Below are positions 1 to 4,779 of a stretch of DNA of 6,016 bases, one piece after another (position 1 is the stretch's first letter; every line of letters begins with the position of its first letter). Under the pieces are notes generated by a model. It ran no database searches, was not told where the DNA came from, and saw only the letters and a program-made list of their open reading frames with translations. The translations under genes and the position numbers were made by a program. The stretch is from an uncultured Leptolyngbya sp. (GTDB taxonomy: Bacteria > Cyanobacteriota > Cyanobacteriia > Phormidesmidales > Phormidesmidaceae), in the NCBI GenBank assembly GCA_937899365.1, contig CALBPH010000198.1, forward strand, positions 1 to 6,016, written 5' to 3'.

Positions 1-564
1 GCCGGAACGCGCCCCCGTGGTCATACCCCCGCCGCCGATCACCAGTTTGCCAAAACCCTACAAGCCAACTGCAAAGAGCAAGCAGAACACATTATGTTGG
101 TGGATCTAGAACGCAACGATCTCGGCCGAGTGTGTGCCTGGGGATCAATTCAAGTGGATGAGCTGATGGTGGTCGAGCGCTATAGCCATGTGATGCATCT
201 GGTGAGTAATGTCGTCGGCACCCTCCGTGATGATCAAACTGTTATTGATCTGATGCGAGCCACCTTTCCTGGCGGTACCATTACCGGCTGCCCTAAGGTT
301 CGCTGTATGGAAATCATTGAAACCTTAGAGCCTCTGCGCCGCAGCTTGTTCTATGGTTCCTGTGGTTATTTGGATGTTCGCGGCTACCTGGATCTCAATA
401 TTTTGATCCGTACCCTACTTTTGGCCCCCACAGAACACGGGGCATACAGCGTTTGGGGGCAAGTGGGAGCAGGCATTGTCGCCGATAGTAATCCCCATCA
501 GGAATGGTTAGAGTCGTTGCAAAAGGCCCAGGCTCAGTTGCTCGCGCTTGGGGTTTCAATTTAA
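1..564 (+). CDS. C-terminal part of a TrpE/PabB-family chorismate enzyme, probably aminodeoxychorismate synthase component I (5' end outside window)
   Basis: The reading frame is open from base 1 and ends at TAA 562-564, giving 187 residues of the chorismate-binding catalytic domain; the N-terminal part lies upstream of the window. Visible family motifs, counted from the window edge, are AGTRPRG (1-7), LVDLERNDLGRV (33-44), the ERYSHVMHLVS stretch (59-69), PGGTITGCPK (90-99) and MEIIETLEP (103-111) followed by GSCGYLD. Family knowledge: these enzymes add an amino group from glutamine-derived ammonia to chorismate. PabB makes 4-amino-4-deoxychorismate for folate, and TrpE makes anthranilate for tryptophan. 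The ITG sequence before the conserved PK resembles PabB more than the usual VSGAPK of TrpE. The first residue (Ala) sits where E. coli PabB has its active-site Lys in PIKGT; Ala there is seen in TrpE and in Lys-less PabB. Family is secure; choice between the two is inference. Confidence 0.9.
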   Translation, partial: AGTRPRGHTPAADHQFAKTLQANCKEQAEHIMLVDLERNDLGRVCAWGSIQVDELMVVERYSHVMHLVSNVVGTLRDDQTVIDLMRATFPGGTITGCPKVRCMEIIETLEPLRRSLFYGSCGYLDVRGYLDLNILIRTLLLAPTEHGAYSVWGQVGAGIVADSNPHQEWLESLQKAQAQLLALGVSI

Positions 565-720
565 TGCCGCTTTAAAACCAGCAGGATTCTATAGACCAGC
601 AGCCTCAAAAGCGATGTTCTTGAAATTAGCAACGGCCAAAAGTCAGGTTGATTTTGACATCGGGCTGAGTTGCGTTTATGCTCCAGCCATTGGGCTTGAC
701 GGATAAATGCCTGATCGATA

Positions 721-734
721 GTATAGTGAGCTAC
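721..734 (+). promoter_or_regulatory. Candidate NtcA-binding site upstream of pipX
   Basis: The sequence GTA-TAGTGAGC-TAC matches the NtcA consensus GTA-N8-TAC exactly, and the base after it extends the right half to TACA. It lies 118 bases before the pipX start, inside the only gap between the TrpE/PabB gene and pipX. NtcA is the cyanobacterial global nitrogen regulator, and PipX is its coactivator, so a site here would suggest feedback. Weakness: no clean TAN3T -10 box lies 22-23 bases downstream as in class II NtcA promoters. With the candidate -10 at 796-801, the box would be centred near -80. The motif carries six fixed bases, so one or two exact matches are expected by chance in 6 kb. 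Confidence 0.45.
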
Positions 735-795
735 ATTCAATAGACCCAAATAATAGAGCTAGATCCGCTGGGAACATTCTTGGGCTCAGTAGTGG

Positions 796-801
796 TATAA
801 A
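796..801 (+). promoter_or_regulatory. Candidate -10 element for pipX
   Basis: TATAAA lies about 50 bases before the pipX ATG and would place a transcript start near base 808, giving a leader of about 45 bases. No good -35 hexamer is seen at 16-18 bases upstream, which would fit an activator-dependent promoter but equally fits a chance match in AT-rich DNA. Confidence 0.3.
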
Positions 802-852
802 TCCAATATCAATTTTTCATTTGTTCCCACATCTATCCCATGCACCCCTTGA

Positions 853-1125
853 ATGAGCGCTGAAACTTATCTCAACCACCCTGACTTTGGGCTGTTGTTT
901 CGGATTTGTCTGGTGGATGGCGATAAAGAGCTATTTACCACTCTCTATGCCCAAAGGTTATTTTTTCTGGCAAAAGTTGACCGTGCCGCTGGACTGCTTT
1001 TCGACCCCATTGGTCGTACAGAAGCCCGCATGATGCTTGAGCAACGTCTTCGAGTACTGCGTCAGTCTGGCCAGTATAGTGATTTCGAGAATTTGAATCA
1101 GGTGTATAAGCGAACGTTTCAATAA
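853..1125 (+). CDS. pipX: PipX, PII-interacting protein and NtcA coactivator
   Basis: This 90-residue protein matches cyanobacterial PipX along its whole length (S. elongatus PipX is 89 residues). It shares the N-terminal YLNHPDFGLL stretch (6-15), KELFTTLYAQRLFFL (25-39), the PIGRTEAR segment (52-59) and the C-terminal helices ending in VYKRTF. Residues Glu4, His9, Phe12, Tyr32 and Arg35, in the Tudor-like part that contacts partners, are all present. Known role of the family: when 2-oxoglutarate is high, PipX binds NtcA and boosts transcription of nitrogen-assimilation genes; when it is low, PII (GlnB) sequesters PipX, including in a PII-PipX-PlmA complex. It acts in the cytoplasm. The ATG at 853 aligns with the known N terminus; no clear Shine-Dalgarno sequence precedes it. 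pipY begins 2 bases after the stop, so the two are surely co-transcribed and probably translationally coupled. A candidate NtcA box lies upstream. Confidence 0.97.
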   Translation: MSAETYLNHPDFGLLFRICLVDGDKELFTTLYAQRLFFLAKVDRAAGLLFDPIGRTEARMMLEQRLRVLRQSGQYSDFENLNQVYKRTFQ

Positions 1126-1127
1126 CA

Positions 1128-1850
1128 ATGATGAACGCCATGGGGGCTTCCCAAGGATCTGCTCACCACCCGAGCGATTGGCCGCATGCCAGCCAAACCA
1201 TTGTTGAACGTGTTGAGACATTGGACTTACCTGCCCACGTTCGGCTAGTGGCCGTGAGCAAAACATTCCCTGCTGCTGCTATTCGTGCTGCCTACGCAGC
1301 GGGACTGCGGGACTTCGGTGAAAATAAAATTCAAGAGGCCATTGCTAAGCAAGCAGAACTGGCGGATCTCAACGATATTACCTGGCACTTTATTGGGCAT
1401 CTCCAATCTAATAAAGCTCGTAAAGCCGTACAACACTTTGATTGGATTCATTCTGTAGATAGCCTGAAACTGGCTCGTCGCTTAGATCAAGCTGCCGCGG
1501 ACCTGTCTCGTTCACCCATGTGTTGTTTGCAGGTAAAACTGTTAGCTGACCCCAATAAACATGGCTGGACAGAGTCGGATCTTTGGGCGGCACTGCCTGA
1601 ATTAGCCCAGCTATCCCATCTCAATTTGGAGGGGATCATGGCAATTCCTCCCTATGGATTGTTGCTGACTGAAACCCAGTCATTTTTTGAGCAGGCTTAT
1701 GGGTTGGGTCAGGCGATGGCAAATTATCAGGAAACGCCATTACCAATTCGTTACTTTTCTATGGGAATGTCCCAGGACTTTCCACTTGCGATCGCAGCAG
1801 GAGCCAACATCATTCGATTAGGAACTACCTTGTTTGGCTCCCGAAATTGA
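1128..1850 (+). CDS. pipY: PipY, YggS/PLPBP-family pyridoxal-phosphate homeostasis protein
   Basis: This 240-residue single-domain (beta/alpha)8-barrel protein of fold-type III carries the PLP-binding Lys at residue 45 in LVAVSKT. It also has FGENKIQEA (63-71), WHFIGHLQSNKA (86-97), KHGW (144-147), EGIMAIPP (168-175), the phosphate-binding MGMSQDF (212-218) and RLGTTLFG (230-237). Family knowledge: these proteins (E. coli YggS, human PLPBP, cyanobacterial PipY) bind PLP without known catalysis and keep vitamin B6 and amino/keto acid pools balanced. In cyanobacteria PipY is functionally linked to PipX. Three in-frame ATGs (1128, 1131, 1140) compete as start; none has a clear ribosome site, and the gap from pipX is only 2-14 bases, so coupled translation is likely. 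The first about 20 residues are poorly conserved, so the true N terminus is uncertain. Bacillus relatives (YlmE) also sit next to sepF, as here. Confidence 0.96.
   Translation: MMNAMGASQGSAHHPSDWPHASQTIVERVETLDLPAHVRLVAVSKTFPAAAIRAAYAAGLRDFGENKIQEAIAKQAELADLNDITWHFIGHLQSNKARKAVQHFDWIHSVDSLKLARRLDQAAADLSRSPMCCLQVKLLADPNKHGWTESDLWAALPELAQLSHLNLEGIMAIPPYGLLLTETQSFFEQAYGLGQAMANYQETPLPIRYFSMGMSQDFPLAIAAGANIIRLGTTLFGSRN
1788..1795. repeat. HIP1 core octamer, in pipY
   Basis: GCGATCGC, the core of the highly iterated palindrome of many cyanobacteria. Here it lies within the codons for the LAIAA stretch near the pipY end. Four copies in 6 kb is far above the roughly 0.1 expected for a random octamer. 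Confidence 0.85.
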
Positions 1851-1857
1851 GGGTTTT

Positions 1858-1882
1858 GGCCCGTTGGGTGTGCCTTGTTTTT
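1858..1882 (+). terminator. Weak terminator-like element after pipY
   Basis: A small stem that can form as CCC-GTT-GGG, or as GGC (1858-1860) with GCC (1872-1874), is followed directly by the T-rich run TTGTTTTT. It begins 8 bases after the pipY stop. The stem is short, so this is a tentative call; position and the T run are the main support. Confidence 0.25.
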
Positions 1883-1929
1883 AGAAAAGATCAAGATATT
1901 TAGACCTATTTTTGAAAATGATGATTTTT

Positions 1930-1960
1930 TTTGAGCGATTCGTGTATACTGTGGCTCAAA
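1930..1960 (+). promoter_or_regulatory. Candidate sepF promoter with inverted repeat across its -10 box
   Basis: The arms TTTGAGC (1930-1936) and GCTCAAA (1954-1960) are perfect inverted repeats separated by 17 bases. The spacer contains TATACT (1945-1950), a good -10 hexamer preceded by TG. No convincing -35 is present at normal spacing (TGATTT at 1922-1927 is poor). Such an arrangement is typical of an operator that blocks or assists polymerase, but no named regulator's consensus is matched. The predicted transcript start would be near 1957, about 320 bases before sepF. Confidence 0.35.
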
Positions 1961-2030
1961 GTTATACCCCAACAGTTGCACAAGGGTATTTTCAAATGTC
2001 GACTAAAGAGGTTTAATTCTTTAGGTTGAT

Positions 2031-2061
2031 TTGCCATCGCAACGTACTCATGCCGTATGAT
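2031..2061 (+). promoter_or_regulatory. Second candidate sepF promoter
   Basis: TTGCCA (2031-2036) and TATGAT (2056-2061) each match five of six bases of the sigma-70 consensus. The 19-base spacer is longer than the usual 17. Transcription from here would give a leader of about 210 bases that still includes the 2138-2162 hairpin. Confidence 0.3.
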
Positions 2062-2137
2062 GTTTGCCATTCCATTGCTGTTTGAACTGAAGGGGTCTAA
2101 AGTTATTCCTGGTCTTTAGTAATGGGATTAGAACTAT

Positions 2138-2162
2138 CAGAAATCCTCGCAAGAGGACCCTG
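2138..2162 (+). other. RNA hairpin with GNRA-type loop in the sepF leader
   Basis: TCCTC (2144-2148) pairs with GAGGA (2153-2157) around the loop GCAA, a member of the very stable GNRA tetraloop class. A lower stem CAG (2138-2140) with CTG (2160-2162) is separated by a 3x2 internal loop. No T run follows, so it is not an intrinsic terminator. GAGGA resembles a Shine-Dalgarno sequence and is sequestered in the stem. Its function is unknown; it could stabilise the leader or be part of a larger fold. Confidence 0.35.
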
Positions 2163-2267
2163 GTGTTTTAAGCCATCATCGGTTCACTTTATTCTCAACC
2201 ACTCTCTCAATTCCTCTTAAGCCAGGTCTTTGGGAGTGTTCTTAGCCAAGTTAGTACTAGCCATGAC

Positions 2268-2271
2268 GGAG
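2268..2271 (+). promoter_or_regulatory. Shine-Dalgarno site that supports the sepF GTG start
   Basis: GGAG ends 8 bases before GTG 2280-2282, an ideal spacing. Protein alignment from memory with other cyanobacterial SepF proteins (MxxIFTxLRDFVGL) demands a start exactly here, and no in-frame ATG occurs before codon 27. Confidence 0.7.
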
Positions 2272-2279
2272 TTTCAGCC

Positions 2280-2927
2280 GTGAGCACCATTTTTACTAAA
2301 TTACGTGACTTTGTTGGCCTTAATGATCCGGCCGACTATGAGTATGAATATGACGAAATGGATGGTGAGGAGTATCAGAATCTCTACGAGCAAGAGAACT
2401 CAGCTCCTCAACCTCAACCTCAGCCAGTGACCGGAGTTGCGGCAGCAGACCCGGTTGAAGCCCGCGCGCCCCGTCGCCGCATCCGTGACCGAGTAATGTC
2501 CACCGATTCTGGAATGGTTTCCATGAATAATTCAATGAGTAGTGTCAACAACGTAAGTAATGTGATTGGTATGCCCGGTGCTATTAATGGTGTGTCTGAA
2601 GTGATTGTGATGGAGCCCCGCTCCTTTGAGGAAATGCCCCAGGCAATCCAAGCTCTGCGTGAGCGTAAGTCTGTGGTGCTAAACCTAACTATCATGGACC
2701 CAGACCAGGCTCAGCGTGCGGTTGACTTTGTTGCCGGTGGTACCTATGCCATGGACGGTCACCAGGAGCGCATTGGTGAGAGCATCTTCCTGTTTACTCC
2801 CAACTGTGTACAGGTCAGCATGCCCATTGATGGTGAAGAAAACCTACCCATGCATGAAGAGCCCGCAATGCCTTCTGCTGCTCCCACCCCGGCTTGGGCG
2901 ACTGAGCAAGTGGCGCGCATGGCCTAA
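2280..2927 (+). CDS. sepF: SepF (Cdv2), FtsZ-binding cell-division protein
   Basis: This 215-residue protein has the three-part layout of SepF. The N-terminal amphipathic segment STIFTKLRDFVGL (2-14) is expected to bind the membrane. An acidic Tyr/Glu stretch (21-37) leads into a disordered linker with a PQPQPQP run (43-49), an Arg-rich patch (61-71) and an Asn/Ser/Met stretch (79-97). The globular SepF domain spans about 106-180, with VIVMEPRSFEEMPQ, VVLNLTIMDPDQAQRAVDFVAG and IGESIFLFTP. A proline-rich tail follows. Family knowledge: SepF polymerises on the membrane and anchors FtsZ. Cyanobacteria lack Gram-positive style alternatives, and SepF/Cdv2 is needed for normal division there. Start is GTG, supported by GGAG 8 bases upstream and by homology. 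The sequence CAACCTCAACCTCAGCC encoding the PQ run is a short tandem repeat. The gene sits between pipY and proC, a neighbourhood resembling the ylmE-sepF arrangement in Firmicutes. Confidence 0.96.
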   Translation: MSTIFTKLRDFVGLNDPADYEYEYDEMDGEEYQNLYEQENSAPQPQPQPVTGVAAADPVEARAPRRRIRDRVMSTDSGMVSMNNSMSSVNNVSNVIGMPGAINGVSEVIVMEPRSFEEMPQAIQALRERKSVVLNLTIMDPDQAQRAVDFVAGGTYAMDGHQERIGESIFLFTPNCVQVSMPIDGEENLPMHEEPAMPSAAPTPAWATEQVARMA

Positions 2928-2952
2928 GGATGCATCGGCACAGTTAGCCTAG

Positions 2953-2962
2953 GGCGATCGCC
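2953..2962. repeat. HIP1 decamer, sepF-proC gap
   Basis: GGCGATCGCC, a perfect ten-base palindrome with the HIP1 core, 26 bases after the sepF stop. It is the only copy here outside coding sequence. Confidence 0.85.
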
Positions 2963-2968
2963 GTCAGT

Positions 2969-2996
2969 CTGTCAGCGCTGAGCTTAAGACAGTCTT
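2969..2996 (+). terminator. Possible terminator or processing hairpin after sepF
   Basis: CTGTCAGC (2969-2976) can pair with GCT (2982-2984) and GACAG (2988-2992), leaving a TAA bulge and a five-base loop. The pyrimidine-rich stretch TCTTGTTCCCTTC follows. The bulge and the absence of a pure T run make it weak. proC follows 112 bases later on the same strand, so partial read-through is likely. Confidence 0.25.
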
Positions 2997-3092
2997 GTTC
3001 CCTTCAAAAATTGGCATCGTCCCTAGCTGCCGTTGTTAGTTCAACGGTTATGTGCACGTTTCACGGTATTCTTAGGGAGCTATCAGCTCATC

Positions 3093-3098
3093 GGGAGG
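3093..3098 (+). promoter_or_regulatory. Shine-Dalgarno site that supports the proC TTG start
   Basis: GGGAGG lies 10 bases before TTG 3109-3111. The frame is closed by an in-frame TAG at 3073-3075, and no ATG or GTG occurs between that stop and the conserved Rossmann motif. TTG is therefore the only usable conventional start. Confidence 0.7.
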
Positions 3099-3108
3099 CC
3101 TTAGATCG

Positions 3109-3918
3109 TTGCCTGCTAAACTCGGCATTATTGGTGGTGGGGTAATGGGCGAAGCCCTGTTATCCTGTCTGCTGTCTAAGGGTATGTATGCGCCAGACTC
3201 TGTTCTCGTGGCCGATCTGTCCCATGAGCGTCGCCAGTTACTGGCCGAGCAATACAGTATTCGCACCACCCATAGCAATCGTGAGGCAATCGTCCACGGT
3301 GACACTGTTATCCTAGCGATTAAACCCCAGGTCTTTGACACCGTTGCTAAGGATTTTGCCGGACTCAGTCTTAGTGATCCTCCCCTATTAATTTCTATTT
3401 TGGCGGGTGTCTCGCTGTCTCGCCTAGAAAAGGCGGCCCCTGGATGGCCTGTGATTCGAGCGATGCCTAATACTCCAGCGACAGTGGGTTTTGGTATGAC
3501 TGCCGTTGCTGTTGGCAATCGGGCCATGGCGGAGCACATGGAACTCGCGTGTCAGATTTTTAGTGCTGTTGGGGATGTTGTGCAAGTGGCTGAAACATTG
3601 CTAGACGGCGTGACGGGGCTGTCTGGGTCTGGCCCTGCCTATGTTGCTATTGTGATTGAATCCTTGGCCGACGGGGGTGTGGCGGCTGGCTTGTCACGGG
3701 CAACGGCTAACAAGCTAGCTCTACAGACGGTGCTTGGTACCGCTCAGCTGCTGCAAAAGACCGGTATGCATCCTGCTGTGCTCAAAGACCGGGTGACGAG
3801 TCCCGGTGGAACCACAATTTCTGGCATTGCTTGCTTAGAGGAGCTGGGTCTGCGCTCGGCTTTAATCGAGGCGGTTAGAGCCGCTAGCAGCCGTTCACGG
3901 GAATTGGGTAATCAGTAG
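3109..3918 (+). CDS. proC: Pyrroline-5-carboxylate reductase
   Basis: This 269-residue cytoplasmic enzyme catalyses the last step of proline synthesis: NAD(P)H reduction of 1-pyrroline-5-carboxylate to L-proline. The N-terminal Rossmann fold opens with GIIGGGVMGEAL (6-17), followed by VILAIKPQ (67-74) and ISILAGVSL (95-103). The RAMPNTPATVGFGMTAV segment (117-133) marks the family. The C-terminal helical dimerisation and active-site domain has VTGLSGSGPAYV (168-179), ADGGVAAGL (187-195) and DRVTSPGGTTISGI (227-240), the ProC signature. Length is normal for the family. Start is TTG with GGGAGG 10 bases upstream, leaving only MPAK before the Rossmann strand. The gene lies 181 bases after sepF, same strand. 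No strong promoter of its own was found, so it may be read from sepF. Proline synthesis consumes glutamate, which fits loosely with the nitrogen-linked pipX-pipY genes upstream. Confidence 0.97.
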   Translation: MPAKLGIIGGGVMGEALLSCLLSKGMYAPDSVLVADLSHERRQLLAEQYSIRTTHSNREAIVHGDTVILAIKPQVFDTVAKDFAGLSLSDPPLLISILAGVSLSRLEKAAPGWPVIRAMPNTPATVGFGMTAVAVGNRAMAEHMELACQIFSAVGDVVQVAETLLDGVTGLSGSGPAYVAIVIESLADGGVAAGLSRATANKLALQTVLGTAQLLQKTGMHPAVLKDRVTSPGGTTISGIACLEELGLRSALIEAVRAASSRSRELGNQ

Positions 3919-3971
3919 AGATTAGTCATTCCAAATCCGAATTCAGTAACCCCGATTAAAAATTATCCAAT

Positions 3972-3982
3972 CCTTTAGGGGC
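3972..3982 (+). repeat. Short direct repeat CCTTTAGGGGC, copy 1
   Basis: This 11-base sequence recurs exactly at 4786-4796. In both places it lies in a gap between genes and contributes the G-rich arm of a hairpin. The shorter core TTTAGGGG also occurs at 4737-4744. Confidence 0.5.
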
Positions 3983-4002
3983 ACTCCCTTGTGGATGCCC
4001 TT
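3977..4002. terminator. Hairpin in the convergent gap, probable proC terminator
   Basis: AGGGGCA (3977-3983) pairs with TGCCCTT (3996-4002) in a seven-pair stem with one G-U. An inner TCC/GGA stem (3985-3987 with 3993-3995) closes a five-base loop. It begins 58 bases after the proC stop. Only TTCG follows on the plus strand, so it is not a textbook intrinsic terminator, but position and stem strength support a transcript-end role for proC and perhaps for the opposing plsY transcript. Confidence 0.4.
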
Positions 4003-4049
4003 CGATACCGAGTGCTACCCGTCAGGATTTCGTATAAGCCAGGAGCCAA

Positions 4050-4087
4050 AGGCAACAAGAGGGGCGAACCTCGGTCAGCTGTTGCCT
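4050..4087 (-). terminator. Hairpin overlapping the plsY stop codon, probable terminator
   Basis: AGGCAACA (4050-4057) and TGTTGCCT (4080-4087) form an eight-pair perfect outer stem. Inside it GAGG (4059-4062) pairs with CCTC (4069-4072). On the minus strand the right arm is followed by TT then GG, so the T run is short. The structure includes the plsY TGA (4075-4077), meaning the gene's last codons form its 3'-end stem. Confidence 0.45.
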
Positions 4088-4698
4088 AATTTGGGTTCTG
4101 TCCCTGCCAGTAGCCTGGAAATATTGCTGCGATGGCGGATGATGACGTAGATGCCGCCCAACAGTACCAACAATACAAACGGCAGTGGCTGTTGCGTAAA
4201 GAACATTAAGGCTGGAGCTGCCATGGCAGCAGAAATTGAACCTAGGGATACTGTGCGTGAAAGACCAAACACCAGCCCAAAAACGGCGGCTGTTCCTAGA
4301 CCTACTGGCCAAGCTAGGGCCAGGATCACCCCCAAGCCTGTGGCGGCTGATTTCCCGCCTGTGAAGTTTAACCACACGGAACGGCTGTGGCCCAAAATGG
4401 CCAAAAGCCCCGCAAATGTTTGAATCCAGGTAGAGAGACTCAGGCCGTCATCGGCAAACTGAGCCATGATAAATCGGGCGATTAGAACGGCGCTTAGCCC
4501 CTTAATGAGGTCAATTATCAGTACCGTAATACCTGCTTGTTTTCCCACGACTCGAAAAACATTCGTGGCTCCCGTATTGCCTGAGCCATGGTCACGAATA
4601 TCAATCCCTTGGACTAGCTTTGCGATCGCAAATCCCGTGGGTAACGATCCCAGCAAATAGGCCAGTATCAGCAAACCACCTGAAATCCACCAAATCAT
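4075..4698 (-). CDS. plsY: Glycerol-3-phosphate acyltransferase PlsY
   Basis: This 207-residue integral membrane enzyme transfers the acyl group from acyl phosphate (made by PlsX) to the 1-position of glycerol-3-phosphate, the first step of membrane lipid synthesis. Conserved motifs are visible: YLLGSLPTGF (14-23), DIRDHGSGNTGATNVFR (33-49), KQAG and DLIKG (53-67), LGHSRSVWLNFTGGKSAAT (102-120), and the C-terminal IRHRSNISRLLAGTEPKL (187-204). Hydrophobic stretches at about 4-24, 56-80, 96-104, 122-147 and 152-186 fit its multi-spanning topology. The glycine-rich phosphate-binding loop reads GGKSAAT where many bacteria have GGKGVAT; a Ser there is, from memory, common in cyanobacteria. Start ATG 4696-4698 has GGAGGGG (4709-4715) 10 bases upstream. 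The DUF3086 gene ends 115 bases upstream on the same strand, so both may share a transcript. Confidence 0.95.
   Translation of the reverse strand: MIWWISGGLLILAYLLGSLPTGFAIAKLVQGIDIRDHGSGNTGATNVFRVVGKQAGITVLIIDLIKGLSAVLIARFIMAQFADDGLSLSTWIQTFAGLLAILGHSRSVWLNFTGGKSAATGLGVILALAWPVGLGTAAVFGLVFGLSRTVSLGSISAAMAAPALMFFTQQPLPFVLLVLLGGIYVIIRHRSNISRLLAGTEPKLGNS
4619..4632. repeat. Extended HIP1 palindrome, in plsY
   Basis: TTTGCGATCGCAAA, a 14-base perfect palindrome around the HIP1 core, inside the codons for the GFAIAKL segment of PlsY. Confidence 0.85.
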
Positions 4699-4779
4699 GA
4701 GGTCATCACCCCTCCAAAACCAGTGCCGATTTTAGTTTAGGGGTATATGCGTCCCTTTGGAAAATCCCGCGTCTTTGTC

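Larger units (their letters stand above)
1851..2279 (+). other. Gene-free 429-base region upstream of sepF
   Basis: No open frame here resembles a protein. The region is AT-rich at its left end, with a T8 run at 1925-1932. It holds two candidate promoters (1930-1960 and 2031-2061), a stable-looking RNA hairpin with a GCAA loop (2138-2162), and two copies of TTAAGCCA (2168-2175 and 2217-2224). Near its end are an ATG-initiated six-codon frame (2263-2283) and the sepF ribosome site. Inference: most of it is a long 5' leader plus promoter for sepF, making sepF transcription separable from pipX-pipY. An unannotated small RNA cannot be excluded. Confidence 0.5.

Noticed and set aside
578..613. Possible terminator after the TrpE/PabB gene (CGCTTT 568-573 with AAAGCG 608-613, and ACCAGCAG repeated at 578-585 and 595-602)
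   Set aside because: The loop is 34 bases with no good inner stem and no T run follows; the direct repeat is short.
561..749. A 62-codon minus-strand frame in the gap before pipX
   Set aside because: It needs a TTG start with no ribosome site, matches no family I recognise, overlaps the stop codon of the upstream gene and runs across the NtcA-type box. A remnant of an old gene is possible but unsupported.
958..1266. A 102-codon minus-strand frame across pipX and pipY
   Set aside because: Antisense to two well-conserved genes and without recognisable domains.
2410..2428. Short tandem repeat in sepF (CCTCAA units)
   Set aside because: It only encodes the PQ-rich disordered linker common in SepF proteins; not treated as a separate element.
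3031..3072. Possible proC promoter (TTGTTA at 3033 with TATTCT at 3067)
   Set aside because: Spacing between the hexamers is 28 bases, far outside the usable range, and no better -35 was found.
3072..3539. A 155-codon minus-strand frame opposite proC
   Set aside because: It lies antisense to the strongly conserved proC reading frame and has a composition typical of a shadow frame; no family resemblance.
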